A DNA stretch of 64,000 bases, taken from contig NZ_CP108054.1 in assembly GCF_036173125.1 (NCBI RefSeq), forward strand, positions 4,588,001 through 4,652,000, given 5' to 3'. Each line of letters begins with the position of its first letter. Position 1 is the stretch's first letter. A program made the position numbers and the translations under genes. This document shows positions 1-9,052 of the stretch, in pieces. Under the pieces are notes generated by a model. The model made no database searches, was not told where the DNA came from, and saw nothing but the letters and a program-made list of their open reading frames with translations. This DNA is from Streptomyces sp. NBC_00286 (GTDB taxonomy: Bacteria > Actinomycetota > Actinomycetes > Streptomycetales > Streptomycetaceae).

Positions 1-168
1 CCCCTTTTTGCCGGTTTTCAGCCGGTCTTCCGTTGTCGACAAATACCCCGGCACACCGGTCATTTCGACCCGCGTACGTCAACTTCCCGCCCGAGTTTGA
101 GCATTGGCCGTCGCTCGAACTGATTACCAAATGTCGCCAAATCATCACTCCGCGCTACCCTCACTCGC

Positions 169-672
169 GTGAAGCACTCCACTAACCCCTCGACCAGTCC
201 CTCGAAGCGGCACGGCCGTCGCCCCGCCGACCGCCCGACGCGGCACAGCCGCGGTCCGGCCCACCGGATCGGCCGTAGTCTCGCCCTCGTTCTGCCCGTC
301 GTCCTGGTGCTCTCCGGGACACTCGCGGTCGCCACGGTCCCGTGGTCGAGGAGCGGCTCCTCCTCGGCCTCGGTGCTCGCCGCCTCCGCCGAGAAGGCGT
401 CCTCGCGCTCCGCCTCCCGCGCCCCGCAGGACATGCTGCGCGACCAGCTCCTGCTCGAGTTGCAGGAGAAGGACGCGGGGGTGGCGCTCACGCATCTCCA
501 GGAGGCGGTGAACGGCCGCCCGTCGCTCGCCAGGCACTGCGCCTCCATCGCCCGCGCGCTGGGCCGTGCCGCCGTCGCCAAGTACGGCCCGTCCCGCGCC
601 CAGTCGTTCTCACGCCCCGTCTGCGACACGTCCTTCGCCACGGGCGTCGCCGGCGCCGGCGGCCAGGGCTGA
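169..672 (+). CDS. Small secreted or membrane-anchored hypothetical protein
   Basis: The 167-residue product has a basic N-terminus (many Arg/Ser/Thr) followed by one hydrophobic segment at about residues 35-57, ending near an Ala-rich stretch, which fits a signal peptide or signal anchor. The rest is a short helical region with Cys178-like spacing of two cysteines (in RHCAS and VCDTS) that could form a disulfide outside the cell. I do not recognise a catalytic motif. The start is GTG; there is no Shine-Dalgarno sequence, but TACCCT at 156-161 lies seven bases upstream, the layout of a leaderless transcript. It is followed by a short-repeat region and the nucleotidyltransferase gene. Function unknown; secretion is inferred. 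Confidence 0.7.
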   Translation: MKHSTNPSTSPSKRHGRRPADRPTRHSRGPAHRIGRSLALVLPVVLVLSGTLAVATVPWSRSGSSSASVLAASAEKASSRSASRAPQDMLRDQLLLELQEKDAGVALTHLQEAVNGRPSLARHCASIARALGRAAVAKYGPSRAQSFSRPVCDTSFATGVAGAGGQG

Positions 673-739
673 AGGGCGGCCGGCTGACGGGCCGTAAGAC
701 ACGGCCCGACGGCCGACGACACAAGCCCAGGCACAAGCC

Positions 740-815
740 CACGCGCAAAGCCCCCGCAAAGCCCCCGCAAAGCCCCCGCACAACCCCCGAGCAAGCCCCG
801 TACAAGCCCCGAGCG
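740..815. repeat. Short direct repeats of GCAAAGCCCCC type
   Basis: The 11-base unit GCAAAGCCCCC occurs three times in tandem between about 744 and 777, flanked by looser copies (CACAAGCCC, ACAACCCCC, GCAAGCCCC). The array sits just after the stop codon of the upstream gene and just before the nucleotidyltransferase start. It looks like slippage-derived sequence; no coding role is apparent. Confidence 0.7.
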
Positions 816-838
816 GGGCGCGACGTACAGTGCCGTTC

Positions 839-1570
839 ATGAAGCATCCGAACGCCGCGTCGCGCCCCGTTCAAGCCGTTGTCCTGGCCGGTGGTCAGGG
901 CTCGCGGCTGCGTCCCTACACCGACGACCGGCCCAAGCCGATGGTCGAGATCCCCGGCACGGGGACTCCGATCATCGGCCATCAGCTGGGCTGGCTCGCC
1001 GAGGAGGGCGTGACGGACGTGGTCGTCTCGTGCGGCCATCTCGCCGAGGTCCTCCAGCAGTGGCTGGAGTCGTCCGACCTCCCCGTCCGCGTCACCACCG
1101 TGGTCGAGAAGGAGCCCCTGGGCCGCGGCGGCGGCCTCAAGTTCGCCGCGCAGCATCTGCCGCACCCCGGCCAGCCGTGGTACGCGACGAACGGTGACAT
1201 CTGGACCCGTTTCTCGCTGCGCGACATGGCGGACTTCCACACCGAGCGCGACGCGGTGGCGACCCTCGCCCTGGCCCGCCCCCGCATCCCGTGGGGCGCC
1301 GTCGAGACCGACAACTTCGGTCACATCACGGACTTCGTCGAGTCCCCGCCGACGTCGTACGAGGTCAATGCGGGCGTCTACGTCTTCTCCCCCGAGTTCA
1401 CCGACATGCTGCCCGACCTCGGCGACCACGAGCGCACCACGTTCCCGCGCCTGGCCCGCGAGCGCCGCCTGTTCGGCTGCCCGCTCCCCCAGGGCGCGTA
1501 CTGGCGCGCCATCGACACCGCGAAGGACCTCACGGAGGCGGCGAAGGAGCTGGCGGCACTGGGGCGTTGA
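839..1570 (+). CDS. Sugar-nucleotide pyrophosphorylase-like nucleotidyltransferase
   Basis: The product (243 aa from ATG 839; an upstream in-frame GTG at 830 is also possible) is a nucleotidyltransferase of the glucose-1-phosphate thymidylyl/mannose-1-phosphate guanylyl transferase superfamily. The signature is near the N-terminus: VLAGGQGSRLRPYT followed by RPKPMVEI, the nucleotide-binding loop and catalytic Lys. A downstream NGDIWTRF segment matches the metal-binding Asp motif, and NAGVYVF the sugar-phosphate region. It lacks the C-terminal beta-helix of longer family members, so it is a short single-domain type. Expected reaction is NTP plus sugar-1-phosphate to NDP-sugar in the cytoplasm; the sugar cannot be told from sequence. 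It converges on the TnpB-like gene 33 bp away. Confidence 0.88.
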   Translation: MKHPNAASRPVQAVVLAGGQGSRLRPYTDDRPKPMVEIPGTGTPIIGHQLGWLAEEGVTDVVVSCGHLAEVLQQWLESSDLPVRVTTVVEKEPLGRGGGLKFAAQHLPHPGQPWYATNGDIWTRFSLRDMADFHTERDAVATLALARPRIPWGAVETDNFGHITDFVESPPTSYEVNAGVYVFSPEFTDMLPDLGDHERTTFPRLARERRLFGCPLPQGAYWRAIDTAKDLTEAAKELAALGR

Positions 1571-1603
1571 GCGTCTCTGGAACTCTGTGTGTGCCTGAGT
1601 AAC

Positions 1604-3667
1604 TCAGGCTTTTCGGGCGCGGCGTGGCCGTGTGGGGTCGCCCTCGGGGGGTCCGAACCTCGGGGTGAGGGGGTGGACCTCGGTGGCGTGCACGTGGTGG
1701 AAGCCGGTCCGCTGGGTGGCGCGGGTGCGCCGCCGGCAGGTTCCGCGGGGGAGCCGCACCCGCCCGCTCGGAGCAGGCTCCGGCCGGTGGGGGGCGGGTA
1801 CTCCATGACCTGGCACCCGCCCCGGGAAGGGGGCTGGTGTCTGGGTGTCATGCCCCGCCGGACGCTTGACCACCCGGGTGGGGGTGGTGGCGGGGACCGT
1901 ACGCACTTCGGGCATACGGCGGGAAGTCGATGACCGGCCGGCCGGGGAGGGCCGGGCCGGAGTGGGGCGGCGCTTGCCCGGGGTGGTCTTCGGCCCGGGC
2001 GGCCGGGGCGGTGCGGCCGCCTGTTGGCGGGCGCGGCGCAGCCGGCGGGTGGTCTTCTTCGGTCGGCGCAGGCAGGTGACGGTGCCCTCGACGGTGGTGC
2101 GGATGGTGCGGGTGCCGGTGGTGCGGTCGGTGCTGGTGTGGGTCTGGGCGAGCAGGCCGCGGGAGACGATCCGGCGGGCGGCCGCGTGGTCCCGGTCCAG
2201 CGACAGGCCACAGCTGGGGCAGTGGGCCCAGGTCCAGCCGCGCTCGGCAAGCCGGTCCGGCGCCGGGTGATGGCCCAGCGGCCCCAGGCATTGCGGGCAG
2301 CGTGCGGAGGTGCCCCGGGCGGGGACGGTGACCACGGTGATGCCCGCCGTGGCGGCCAGGTGCCGGATCGCCTCGGCGAGGGTGCCGCGGACCTGCCCGG
2401 ACAGCCGGGCGTTGCCGCGCCGTTTGCCGCGGGCCTCCAGGGTGGCCAGGTCCTCCAGGTAGATGACGCTGGCGCCGAGTGCGAGGCTCTGGTCGATGGC
2501 CCAGCGGGCCGCCGCCCAGGCCAGCGCGTCGTTGAGGTGGCGGATGCGGGCGCACACCCGCGCGTGCTCCACTTCCAGCACTGCGGCCCGCCGGTGCAGG
2601 TCGTCCCAGGCCAGCAGGGGGGCACCGAGAGGTTCCGCGAGGGCGCGGTAGTGGTCGCGTCGGGCGGCGAGGTGTTCGCGGTGGCCGCGCAGCCGGTGCA
2701 GTTTCGCGCTGATGGCGGTGGCGTCGAAGAGCAGAGGGCGGCCGTCGGTGACCACCCGCCGGGCAGTTTTGGGGCCGGTCAGACGGCCCACCGTTCCGGT
2801 CAGCAGGGTGTTTACACCCCAGTCGAAGCCGACCGCCACGGTGTGCCCGGACGCCTTGGTGGCCGGGGCGGGCCGGGAGTGCGGCAGGTCCACCGCGATC
2901 CGCCCACCGCGGGTGGGGCGCGGGGTCGGGGTGTGCAGCACCGTCTCCGGGCCGACGGTGGCGGGCAGCCGCAGGTCGATCACATGCCAGGCCCACTCCC
3001 GCCCCGAGCCGGGGGCCGGGCACAGCGGGAGCTTCACCCGCAGCCGGGCCAGCCCCGCATCCACCCGCTGCAGGGTGACCTGCTGGCGGTCCGTCGCCGC
3101 CAGCAGCACCTGCGCGGCGATCTGGGGCGGCTCCTCCAGCTCGCACAGCCCGGCGGGCAGGCGCCCGTGCTCGGCCACATAGGCGCGGACCTGCCGGGTG
3201 CGGTTGCGGATCTCCGCATGGCCGACCCCGCTCGGCAGCAGCGCCTGCAACGCCTCCCACTCCGCCTGGGTGCGCCGGTGGGGGTCGGCGGGCCAGGTGG
3301 CCAGCACCGCCGCCACCACAGTGCGCCGATGCAGCGCCAGCCGCAGGGTGCGCGCCGCGTACTCCTCCGCACCCCGCCGCACCCGGTCCGACACATACAC
3401 CCCCTCGGCGAAACTCGCCGTGTGCTGCCAGTTGAGGCGGCGCAGCGCCATCCAGCCCTTGGACGGCAACGGCTCACCCCGCCCGTCGACCCCGGCGGCC
3501 AGCACCTCCAGCGAACCCTCGTCCCACCGGGAAGCCACCAGGGCCCGGGTCAGCTCGCGGCTCAACTGGGCGAGAAAACCCACCCGCTCGTACAGCACCG
3601 CTTGACCGACCCGCTCGCCGCTGCCCTCGACCACGCCACCGAAGGCGGTACACGGCGCCGTCGCCAT
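1604..3667 (-). CDS. tnpB: TnpB-like RuvC nuclease (IS605 OrfB type), unusually long, no TnpA nearby
   Basis: From ATG 3667 the protein has 687 residues; an in-frame start at 3778 would add 37. The C-terminal half is a TnpB nuclease core: RuvC-I GFDWGVNTL (Asp282), RuvC-II VIYLEDLA (Glu405), a four-Cys zinc ribbon (CPQC and CPSC, Cys457/460/483/486) and RuvC-III LDRDHAAARRI (Asp493). All three acidic residues are present, so it is not an obviously dead homologue. TnpB proteins are guide-RNA-directed nucleases of about 400 aa; this one has about 280 N-terminal residues before RuvC-I and about 190 basic, Pro-rich residues after RuvC-III. I recall similar long versions in streptomycetes. No TnpA transposase or clear transposon ends are seen, and the neighbour gene ends 33 bp away, so any guide RNA would have to come from within the ORF 3' region. 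Confidence 0.8.
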   Translation of the reverse strand: MATAPCTAFGGVVEGSGERVGQAVLYERVGFLAQLSRELTRALVASRWDEGSLEVLAAGVDGRGEPLPSKGWMALRRLNWQHTASFAEGVYVSDRVRRGAEEYAARTLRLALHRRTVVAAVLATWPADPHRRTQAEWEALQALLPSGVGHAEIRNRTRQVRAYVAEHGRLPAGLCELEEPPQIAAQVLLAATDRQQVTLQRVDAGLARLRVKLPLCPAPGSGREWAWHVIDLRLPATVGPETVLHTPTPRPTRGGRIAVDLPHSRPAPATKASGHTVAVGFDWGVNTLLTGTVGRLTGPKTARRVVTDGRPLLFDATAISAKLHRLRGHREHLAARRDHYRALAEPLGAPLLAWDDLHRRAAVLEVEHARVCARIRHLNDALAWAAARWAIDQSLALGASVIYLEDLATLEARGKRRGNARLSGQVRGTLAEAIRHLAATAGITVVTVPARGTSARCPQCLGPLGHHPAPDRLAERGWTWAHCPSCGLSLDRDHAAARRIVSRGLLAQTHTSTDRTTGTRTIRTTVEGTVTCLRRPKKTTRRLRRARQQAAAPPRPPGPKTTPGKRRPTPARPSPAGRSSTSRRMPEVRTVPATTPTRVVKRPAGHDTQTPAPFPGRVPGHGVPAPHRPEPAPSGRVRLPRGTCRRRTRATQRTGFHHVHATEVHPLTPRFGPPEGDPTRPRRARKA

Positions 3668-3880
3668 CAACCGGCCCACACCCACCACCCCCCTGCTCGG
3701 TCCCGAATCGGGCACATCCGTGCACCCGATCGGCCTAACGACCGACCCCCGCACAAAGACACGGCAGCCGACCGGCACCGCCCGAATCGCACAGGAAAAC
3801 GCAGCAAAACCGCCAACAGTTGAAGACCCTCACGGCTGTCCGTACATGAGCCGTACGCACGTCATTTGTACGTACGTCAA

Positions 3881-3923
3881 TGGGGCCCCGCACTCGTGAG
3901 AACTTCACGCGTGCGGGGCCCCA
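3881..3923 (-). terminator. Long GC-rich hairpin downstream of the DoxX gene
   Basis: TGGGGCCCCGCAC at 3881-3893 pairs perfectly with GTGCGGGGCCCCA at 3911-3923, and the loop itself contains a TCGTGA/TTCACG stem. It lies 35 bases after the stop of the minus-strand DoxX gene and between it and the 5' end of the TnpB-like gene. It should act as an intrinsic terminator, without the U-tract, as is usual in streptomycetes. Confidence 0.8.
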
Positions 3924-3958
3924 ACTGCGTACCGGCGAAGGGCCGTTGTCCGGAACCG

Positions 3959-5728
3959 TTACCCGAGCAGACCGCCCACCAGGCTGCCCTCGTCCGAGCC
4001 GCCGCCGGAACCGCCGGAGCCGCCACCCGAGCCGTCGCCCGAGTCATTGCCGCCGCCGGTGCCTCCGGGGGACCCCGTTCCGCCCGTGCCGGCGCCGCCC
4101 GAAGAGGACGGGCCCGCGCTCGTGCTGGGCGCCTCGGCGGGTGGTGCCGTCTGCTGGGCGGGCGGGACCTGGCCGGTGCCCTGGGTTTCGCTGGGCTGTC
4201 CGGCGCCCTCGGTGGCGGACTCGCGGGAGGCGCCGGGGGTGTTCTTGTCGCCCTTCTCGGAGGGGCTGGCCGAAGTCGCGCCCTGGGTGGGCGAGTTGCC
4301 GGCCGAGGGGCTTTCCGAGCGGCGGTCGTCGCCGGACTCCTCGGGGAGCGGGGAGCCGGGGAGTTCGTTGCGCGGGGCCTCGCCGGGGCCGGGGACGACC
4401 ACGCGGTCGGCGTCGCGGACGGCGCCGCCGAGCATGGAGCCGACGAGCAGGGTGAGCCCGACGACGAGGGTACTGATGAGGGCGCCGCGGCGCAGGACGT
4501 AACGGCGCAGCTCCCAGATGTGCGCGCGGGGCCCGAGCCTGCGCCAGGCGCCGCCCGCGAGGCGGCCGTCGATGGAGTAGACGGGGGCGCCCGCGATGAT
4601 CAGCGGGATCCAGGCGGCGAGGTAGATGACGTCGGTCACGTCATAGGCGGGGACGCTCTTCCAGCTGACGGTGACCAGGAGCGCGGCCGCCATCAGCGCA
4701 CCGACGGCGGCCGCGGCCCGCTGCCACAGGCCGAAGACGGTGAGGACGCCGACGATCACCTGGAAGAAGGCGATGAGGAGTCCGGAGCCGACGGGGTGTT
4801 CGAGGGCGAACTGCCTTAGTGGCTCGGCGACTTCCCAGGGTTGGAGGGTGTTGAGCCACTTGACCATGGAGCCGCGCTTGCCGCCGTCGAAGTAGTGCGG
4901 GTCGCAGAGCTTGCCCATGCCTGCGTAGAGGGAGATAAAGCCGAGGATGAGGCGCAGCGGGAGCAGGACGACGCCGAGGTTCATCCGGCGGCCGGGGTAG
5001 TACGCGTGCCGTACCGGGTCGGCGTGGCGTCCGCGCTGGATGTCCTCGCCGGTCTCGTCGTCGTACGGGTCGGCCTCGTACTCGCCCTCGTCGTACGGGT
5101 GTTGGCCGTACTCCTCGTCCGCGCTGCCCGAGGTGCGCATCTGCGGAAGGATCGGGGTCTGCGGCGTCTGGGGGGCGCGGGGGCCGCCGATGGTGGGGGT
5201 CGCGACGGTGGCGTCGGGATCCGCATCGGTGTCGGTGTCGTAGCCGCCGTATGCGCCATAGCCGCCGTATCCGGCGCCGCGGTAGCCGTTGCCGTTACCG
5301 CCGTATCCGCTGTCGCCGTATCCGTCGACGTCGTGGTCGATGCGCGGGATGACCTGGGTCGCGCCGGCGTCGCCCGTCGGTTCCTGGGCGCCGTGGTGCA
5401 CGGTGGTGCTCCGCGCGGCCTGCAGCAGGCGGGTGGCGCCGGTGTCGTCGGGTGCAGACCGCCCGCTCCAGACGACGGGGGCGCGGCGGCGGGTGCCGGG
5501 GGTGCCGGTCGCGGGCCTGCGTGCGGGGTCGGCGGAGCTCAGGTGGCGTGCTACGCGCGGGGACTGCGTACGGGAGCCGGTGCCCAGCTGCACGCGGAAG
5601 CTCGCATGATTGACGATGACCTGCGCCGGATCGCTCGGCACCTTCACCATGCTCAGCGCGGGAGCGTCGTCGAAGCCCGACGTGCGGTCCCCCGTGGGTG
5701 TGCGGGGTGTTCTGGTGTCCACACTCAT
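3959..5728 (-). CDS. DoxX-family integral membrane protein with long disordered flanks
   Basis: The 589-residue protein has three parts. The N-terminal 240 residues are polar and disordered, rich in Asp/Tyr/Gly with YGGYG-like repeats. Residues about 250-410 form a DoxX-type four-helix membrane domain, recognisable from LILGFISLYAGMGKL, a KWLNTLQPW loop and FFQVIVGVLTVFGLW. One more hydrophobic helix (LISTLVVGLTLLVGSML) follows. The tail is Pro/Ser/Thr rich and ends in Gly-Ser-Asp repeats. DoxX proteins are membrane proteins linked to redox and terminal oxidase-like functions; the role here is not known. It is the last gene of the rlmB-side minus-strand block and is followed by a strong hairpin. 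Confidence 0.85.
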   Translation of the reverse strand: MSVDTRTPRTPTGDRTSGFDDAPALSMVKVPSDPAQVIVNHASFRVQLGTGSRTQSPRVARHLSSADPARRPATGTPGTRRRAPVVWSGRSAPDDTGATRLLQAARSTTVHHGAQEPTGDAGATQVIPRIDHDVDGYGDSGYGGNGNGYRGAGYGGYGAYGGYDTDTDADPDATVATPTIGGPRAPQTPQTPILPQMRTSGSADEEYGQHPYDEGEYEADPYDDETGEDIQRGRHADPVRHAYYPGRRMNLGVVLLPLRLILGFISLYAGMGKLCDPHYFDGGKRGSMVKWLNTLQPWEVAEPLRQFALEHPVGSGLLIAFFQVIVGVLTVFGLWQRAAAAVGALMAAALLVTVSWKSVPAYDVTDVIYLAAWIPLIIAGAPVYSIDGRLAGGAWRRLGPRAHIWELRRYVLRRGALISTLVVGLTLLVGSMLGGAVRDADRVVVPGPGEAPRNELPGSPLPEESGDDRRSESPSAGNSPTQGATSASPSEKGDKNTPGASRESATEGAGQPSETQGTGQVPPAQQTAPPAEAPSTSAGPSSSGGAGTGGTGSPGGTGGGNDSGDGSGGGSGGSGGGSDEGSLVGGLLG

Positions 5729-5809
5729 CTAACCGAGTGACGTGTCGTTAGGACACTGCCTTGACCGTCCCGATCTGTCCGGACTCCGTCAAGATCACCC
5801 CGCGCACCG

Positions 5810-6751
5810 TCAGGCGCGCCGTCGAGCCGCCTCGTAGAGCACGACTCCGGCCGCCACACCCGCGTTCAGCGACTCGGCACCGCCCGGCATCGGGATCCGT
5901 ACGCGGTAGTCGCAGGTCTCGCCGACCAGCCGGGACAGGCCCTTGCCCTCGCTGCCGACGACGATGACGACGGGTCCTTCGAGCGCCTCCAGTTCCCCGA
6001 TCTCGGCGTCGCCGTCGGCGGCCAGGCCGACGACGATGATGCCGGCCTTCTTGTACGCCTCCAGGGCGCGCGTCAGGTTGGTGGCGCGGGCGACGGGCGT
6101 ACGGGCGGCGGTGCCCGCGGAGGTCTTCCAGGCGCCGGCGGTCATGCCGGCGGCGCGGCGCTCGGGGACGACGACGCCGTGGCCGCCGAAGGCGGAGACG
6201 GAGCGGACGACGGCGCCGAGGTTGCGCGGGTCGGTGACGCCGTCGAGCGCGACGATCAGCGGGTCCTCGCCCGCGTCGTACGCGGCGGCGGCGAGGTCCT
6301 CGGGGTGCGCGTACTCGTACGGCGGGATCTGCAGGACGAGGCCCTGGTGGTTGAGGCCGTTGGTCATGCGGTCGAGTTCGGGGCGGGGGGCTTCCATGAG
6401 GTGGATGCCGCCGCGCTCGCCGGCGAGCTGGAGCGCCTCGCGGACCCGCTCGTCGTTGTCGATGAACTGCTGCACGTAGAGCATGGTCGCGGGCACGCCC
6501 TCGCGCAGCGCCTCGACGACGGGGTTGCGGCCGACGACGAGTTCGGAGGTGGACTTGCCGCCGCGGCCCCTGGGGGCGGGACGGCGGGCGGTCTGCTTCG
6601 CCTGGGCGGCGGCGATGCGGTTCTTCTTGTGCCCCTTGCGCATCTCGGCGGGCGGGGTGGGGCCCTTGCCTTCCAGGCCCCGGCGTCGCTGGCCGCCGCT
6701 GCCGACCTGCGCGCCCTTCTTGCCGGACATGCGGCGGTTGTTTGCGGCCAT
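5810..6751 (-). CDS. rlmB: 23S rRNA (guanosine-2'-O-)-methyltransferase RlmB-like (SPOUT/TrmH family)
   Basis: The product (313 aa) starts with a basic, disordered 75-residue extension ([19 protein letters not shown]...) typical of actinobacterial versions. A substrate-binding domain follows ([17 protein letters not shown]) and then the SPOUT methyltransferase fold. SPOUT motifs are clear: [16 protein letters not shown] (motif 1), [14 protein letters not shown] (motif 2) and [22 protein letters not shown] (motif 3, with the knot). The reaction is SAM-dependent 2'-O-methylation of a guanosine in 23S rRNA. It lies 119 bp downstream of cysS with a hairpin between them, so it probably has its own promoter. 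The order rlmB next to cysS and ispF/ispD is common in actinobacteria. Confidence 0.93.
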   Translation of the reverse strand: MAANNRRMSGKKGAQVGSGGQRRRGLEGKGPTPPAEMRKGHKKNRIAAAQAKQTARRPAPRGRGGKSTSELVVGRNPVVEALREGVPATMLYVQQFIDNDERVREALQLAGERGGIHLMEAPRPELDRMTNGLNHQGLVLQIPPYEYAHPEDLAAAAYDAGEDPLIVALDGVTDPRNLGAVVRSVSAFGGHGVVVPERRAAGMTAGAWKTSAGTAARTPVARATNLTRALEAYKKAGIIVVGLAADGDAEIGELEALEGPVVIVVGSEGKGLSRLVGETCDYRVRIPMPGGAESLNAGVAAGVVLYEAARRRA

Positions 6752-6818
6752 GACCTACCTGTCTCTGTGTGAATGCGTGCGTGTGTACGTCTCTGAATGC
6801 GCTGTGCGTCTATGAAGT

Positions 6819-6844
6819 GTGCCGCCCGGAAGGCCGGGCGGCAC
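6819..6844 (-). terminator. Terminator hairpin after cysS
   Basis: GTGCCGCCCGG (6819-6829) and CCGGGCGGCAC (6834-6844) form a perfect 11-bp stem with a four-base loop. It stands 26 bases after the cysS stop codon and 67 bases before the rlmB start, both on the minus strand. Confidence 0.8.
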
Positions 6845-6870
6845 AATCGATCAAGGATTCCGCCGCGGGA

Positions 6871-8268
6871 TCAGCGCGGGCCGAGCGTCCAGCGAGGTCC
6901 TTGAGGGCTGTCTTCGATGACGAGCCCGGACTGGCTCAGCTGGTCGCGGATGGCGTCGGCGGTGGTCCAGTCCTTGCGGGCCCGGGCCGCCTCACGCTGC
7001 TCGAGGACCAGGCGTACGAGGCTGTCGACGACCCCGTGCAGGTCCTGGCCCTGGTCGCTCCCGCCGGCCCACTGCGGGTCGAGCGGGTCGAGACCGAGAA
7101 CGCCGAGCATGGCCCTGACCTCGGCGAGCCGGGCGACGGCAGCGTCCTTGTCATCGGCGGCGAGCGCACTGTTGCCCTGCCGGACGGTGGTGTGCACGAC
7201 GGCGAGGGCCCCTGGCACTCCCAGGTCGTCGTCCATGGCCTCGGCGAAGGCGGGCGGCACATCGGCCGCGGGCTCGACCGGCCCCGCCATGTCCACCACC
7301 CGCTGGATGAAGCCCTCGATCCGCGCGAACGCCGACTCGGCCTCGCGCAGGGCCTCTTCGCTGTACTCGATGGTGGAGCGGTAGTGCGGGGTGCCCAGGT
7401 AGTAGCGCAGCACGATGGGCCGCCACTGCTTGACCATCTCGCTGACGAGCACGGAGTTGCCGAGCGACTTCGACATCTTCTCGCCGCTCATGGTGACCCA
7501 GGCGTTGTGCACCCAGTACTTGGCGAACTCGTCCCCGAAGCCCCTGGCCTGGGCGATCTCATTCTCGTGGTGCGGGAAGATGAGATCGATCCCGCCGCCG
7601 TGGATGTCGAAGGCGGACCCCAGGTACTTGTGCGCCATGGCACTGCACTCCAGGTGCCAGCCCGGACGCCCCCGTCCCCAAGGCGTCTCCCAACTCGGCT
7701 CGCCCGGCTTGGCGGCCTTCCACATGGCGAAGTCGCGCGGATCCCGCTTCCCGGTCTCGCCCTCCTCGGAGGGCTGGCGAAGCTCGTCCAGGTCCTGATT
7801 GGACAGGGAGAGATAGCCGGGCAGGGAGCGCACGTCGAAGTAGACGTTGCCGTCGGCCTCGTAACCATGCCCGCGCTCGATGAGCGTGCGCATCATCTCG
7901 ACCATCTCGGTGATGTGGCCGGTGGCGCGGGGTTCGTACGTGGGCGGCAGGCAGCCGAGGGCTTCGTAGCCGTCGTTGAACGCCCGCTCGTTCTCGTAAC
8001 CGATGGACCACCAGGGCCGGTTCTGCTCCGCGGCCTTCTTGATGATCTTGTCGTCGATGTCCGTGACGTTGCGGATGAACGTCACGTCGTAGCCGCGGTA
8101 CGCGAACCAGCGACGCAGGATGTCGAAGTTCAGATTCGACCTGACATGCCCGATGTGCGGCGCGGCCTGCACGGTGGCACCACACAGGTAGATCGAGACA
8201 CAGCCCGCAGAGAGCGGGACGAAGTCACGAATCTGCCGGGCGCTGGTGTCGTACAGGCGAATAGTCAC
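6871..8268 (-). CDS. cysS: Cysteinyl-tRNA synthetase
   Basis: This 465-residue class I aminoacyl-tRNA synthetase charges tRNA-Cys. Near the N-terminus LCGATVQAAPHIGHVRSN holds the zinc-ligand Cys and the HIGH motif. Other family marks are RNVTDIDDKII, GRGRPGWHLECSAMA (zinc site), DIHGGGIDLIFPHHENEIAQ (zinc site) and the KMSKS loop (SGEKMSKSLGN). Length is normal. The start is GTG at 8268, with no ribosome-binding site but TACCCT seven bases upstream (8276-8281), so a leaderless mRNA is likely. It sits between ispF and rlmB on the same strand, separated from ispF by a repeat-bearing gap of 280 bp. Confidence 0.96.
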   Translation of the reverse strand: MTIRLYDTSARQIRDFVPLSAGCVSIYLCGATVQAAPHIGHVRSNLNFDILRRWFAYRGYDVTFIRNVTDIDDKIIKKAAEQNRPWWSIGYENERAFNDGYEALGCLPPTYEPRATGHITEMVEMMRTLIERGHGYEADGNVYFDVRSLPGYLSLSNQDLDELRQPSEEGETGKRDPRDFAMWKAAKPGEPSWETPWGRGRPGWHLECSAMAHKYLGSAFDIHGGGIDLIFPHHENEIAQARGFGDEFAKYWVHNAWVTMSGEKMSKSLGNSVLVSEMVKQWRPIVLRYYLGTPHYRSTIEYSEEALREAESAFARIEGFIQRVVDMAGPVEPAADVPPAFAEAMDDDLGVPGALAVVHTTVRQGNSALAADDKDAAVARLAEVRAMLGVLGLDPLDPQWAGGSDQGQDLHGVVDSLVRLVLEQREAARARKDWTTADAIRDQLSQSGLVIEDSPQGPRWTLGPR

Positions 8269-8340
8269 GGGTCCAAGGGTAGTGGGTGCCGCTACGGGGT
8301 TTGAGCGGTTGGCTCCGTTGTGACTGACGGCTCCGGGAGC

Positions 8341-8396
8341 GCCCCTTCAGGGGCGCGGGGAACTGCGCGAGCAACTACAACGAACCCGCAGCCGCG
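8341..8396. repeat. Dispersed Streptomyces-type intergenic repeat, copy 1
   Basis: The segment has a GCGCCCC/GGGGCGC hairpin followed by GGGGAACTGCGCGA and ACCCGCAG. The same arrangement occurs inverted at about 62741-62790, with about 36 of 41 bases shared. I recognise this element from intergenic regions of many streptomycete genomes. It lies between cysS and ispF. Confidence 0.75.
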
Positions 8397-8489
8397 ACAC
8401 GAGGTATCACCCCACCCCGGTAGGCGTCCCACCCACCCCCGAACCTACACACCCGCGGTAGGCGCCCCACCCGCCGGAGGCAGCGGGGC

Positions 8490-8508
8490 CTGGGGGCGCA
8501 GCCCCCAG
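8490..8508. repeat. Perfect palindrome CTGGGGGCGCAGCCCCCAG
   Basis: This 19-base palindrome, followed by TTTCGGGAAGGGGCGGG, is another module often seen in streptomycete intergenic regions. It stands 41 bases after the ispF stop (minus strand) and may end transcription of ispF before cysS. Confidence 0.65.
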
Positions 8509-8548
8509 TTTCGGGAAGGGGCGGGACTGGGGAAAGAAACCGCCCACA

Positions 8549-9052
8549 TCAGCCCGTACGCACGACCAACGCCGTAGCCACCGCCATCAACCCCTCCCCC
8601 CGCCCCGGAAACCCCAGCCCATCCGTAGTGGCGCCCGAAACCGAAACGGGCGCCCCCACCGCCCCGGACAACAACTCCTGCGCCTCATCCCGCCGCTTCC
8701 CGATCTTGGGCCGAGGCCCAACAACCTGAACGGCAACGTTCCCGATGACGAACCCAGCGTCACGCACGATTCGAGCCGCCTCGGCAAGCAACGTAACCCC
8801 GGACGCCCCGGCCCACTCGGGCCGCCCCGTCCCGAAATGAGCCCCAAGATCACCAAGCCCGGCAGCAGAGAACAACGCATTACAGGCGGCATGCGCGACG
8901 ACATCCGCGTCGGAATGCCCGGCAAGCCCCGCCCCCTCGCCCTCCCACTTGAGCCCGGCACACCACAACTCCCGCCCCTCCTCAAAGGCGTGAATATCGG
9001 TACCGATCCCCACCTGCGGCAACACGAACGGCAGCGACGCCTCAGAACCCAT
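8549..9052 (-). CDS. ispF: 2-C-methyl-D-erythritol 2,4-cyclodiphosphate synthase
   Basis: The 167-residue protein catalyses the fifth step of the MEP isoprenoid pathway, cyclising CDP-ME 2-phosphate to MEcPP with loss of CMP. Family motifs are present: [10 protein letters not shown] (Asp and His metal ligands), [20 protein letters not shown] (third ligand His), GDLGAHF, and the C-terminal [15 protein letters not shown] type end. An earlier in-frame start at 9100 exists, but ATG 9052 fits the family N-terminus. This ATG overlaps the ispD stop (ATGGGTTCTGA), so translation of the two genes is probably coupled. Confidence 0.95.
   Translation of the reverse strand: MGSEASLPFVLPQVGIGTDIHAFEEGRELWCAGLKWEGEGAGLAGHSDADVVAHAACNALFSAAGLGDLGAHFGTGRPEWAGASGVTLLAEAARIVRDAGFVIGNVAVQVVGPRPKIGKRRDEAQELLSGAVGAPVSVSGATTDGLGFPGRGEGLMAVATALVVRTG

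Noticed and set aside
1604..3667. TnpB-derived repressor (TldR-like, catalytically dead) interpretation
   Set aside because: All three RuvC acidic residues and the zinc ribbon are intact.
1845..3823. Long plus-strand open frames opposite the TnpB-like gene
   Set aside because: They are Gly/Arg/Val-rich antisense frames expected from high GC third positions; the minus strand carries the recognisable nuclease motifs.
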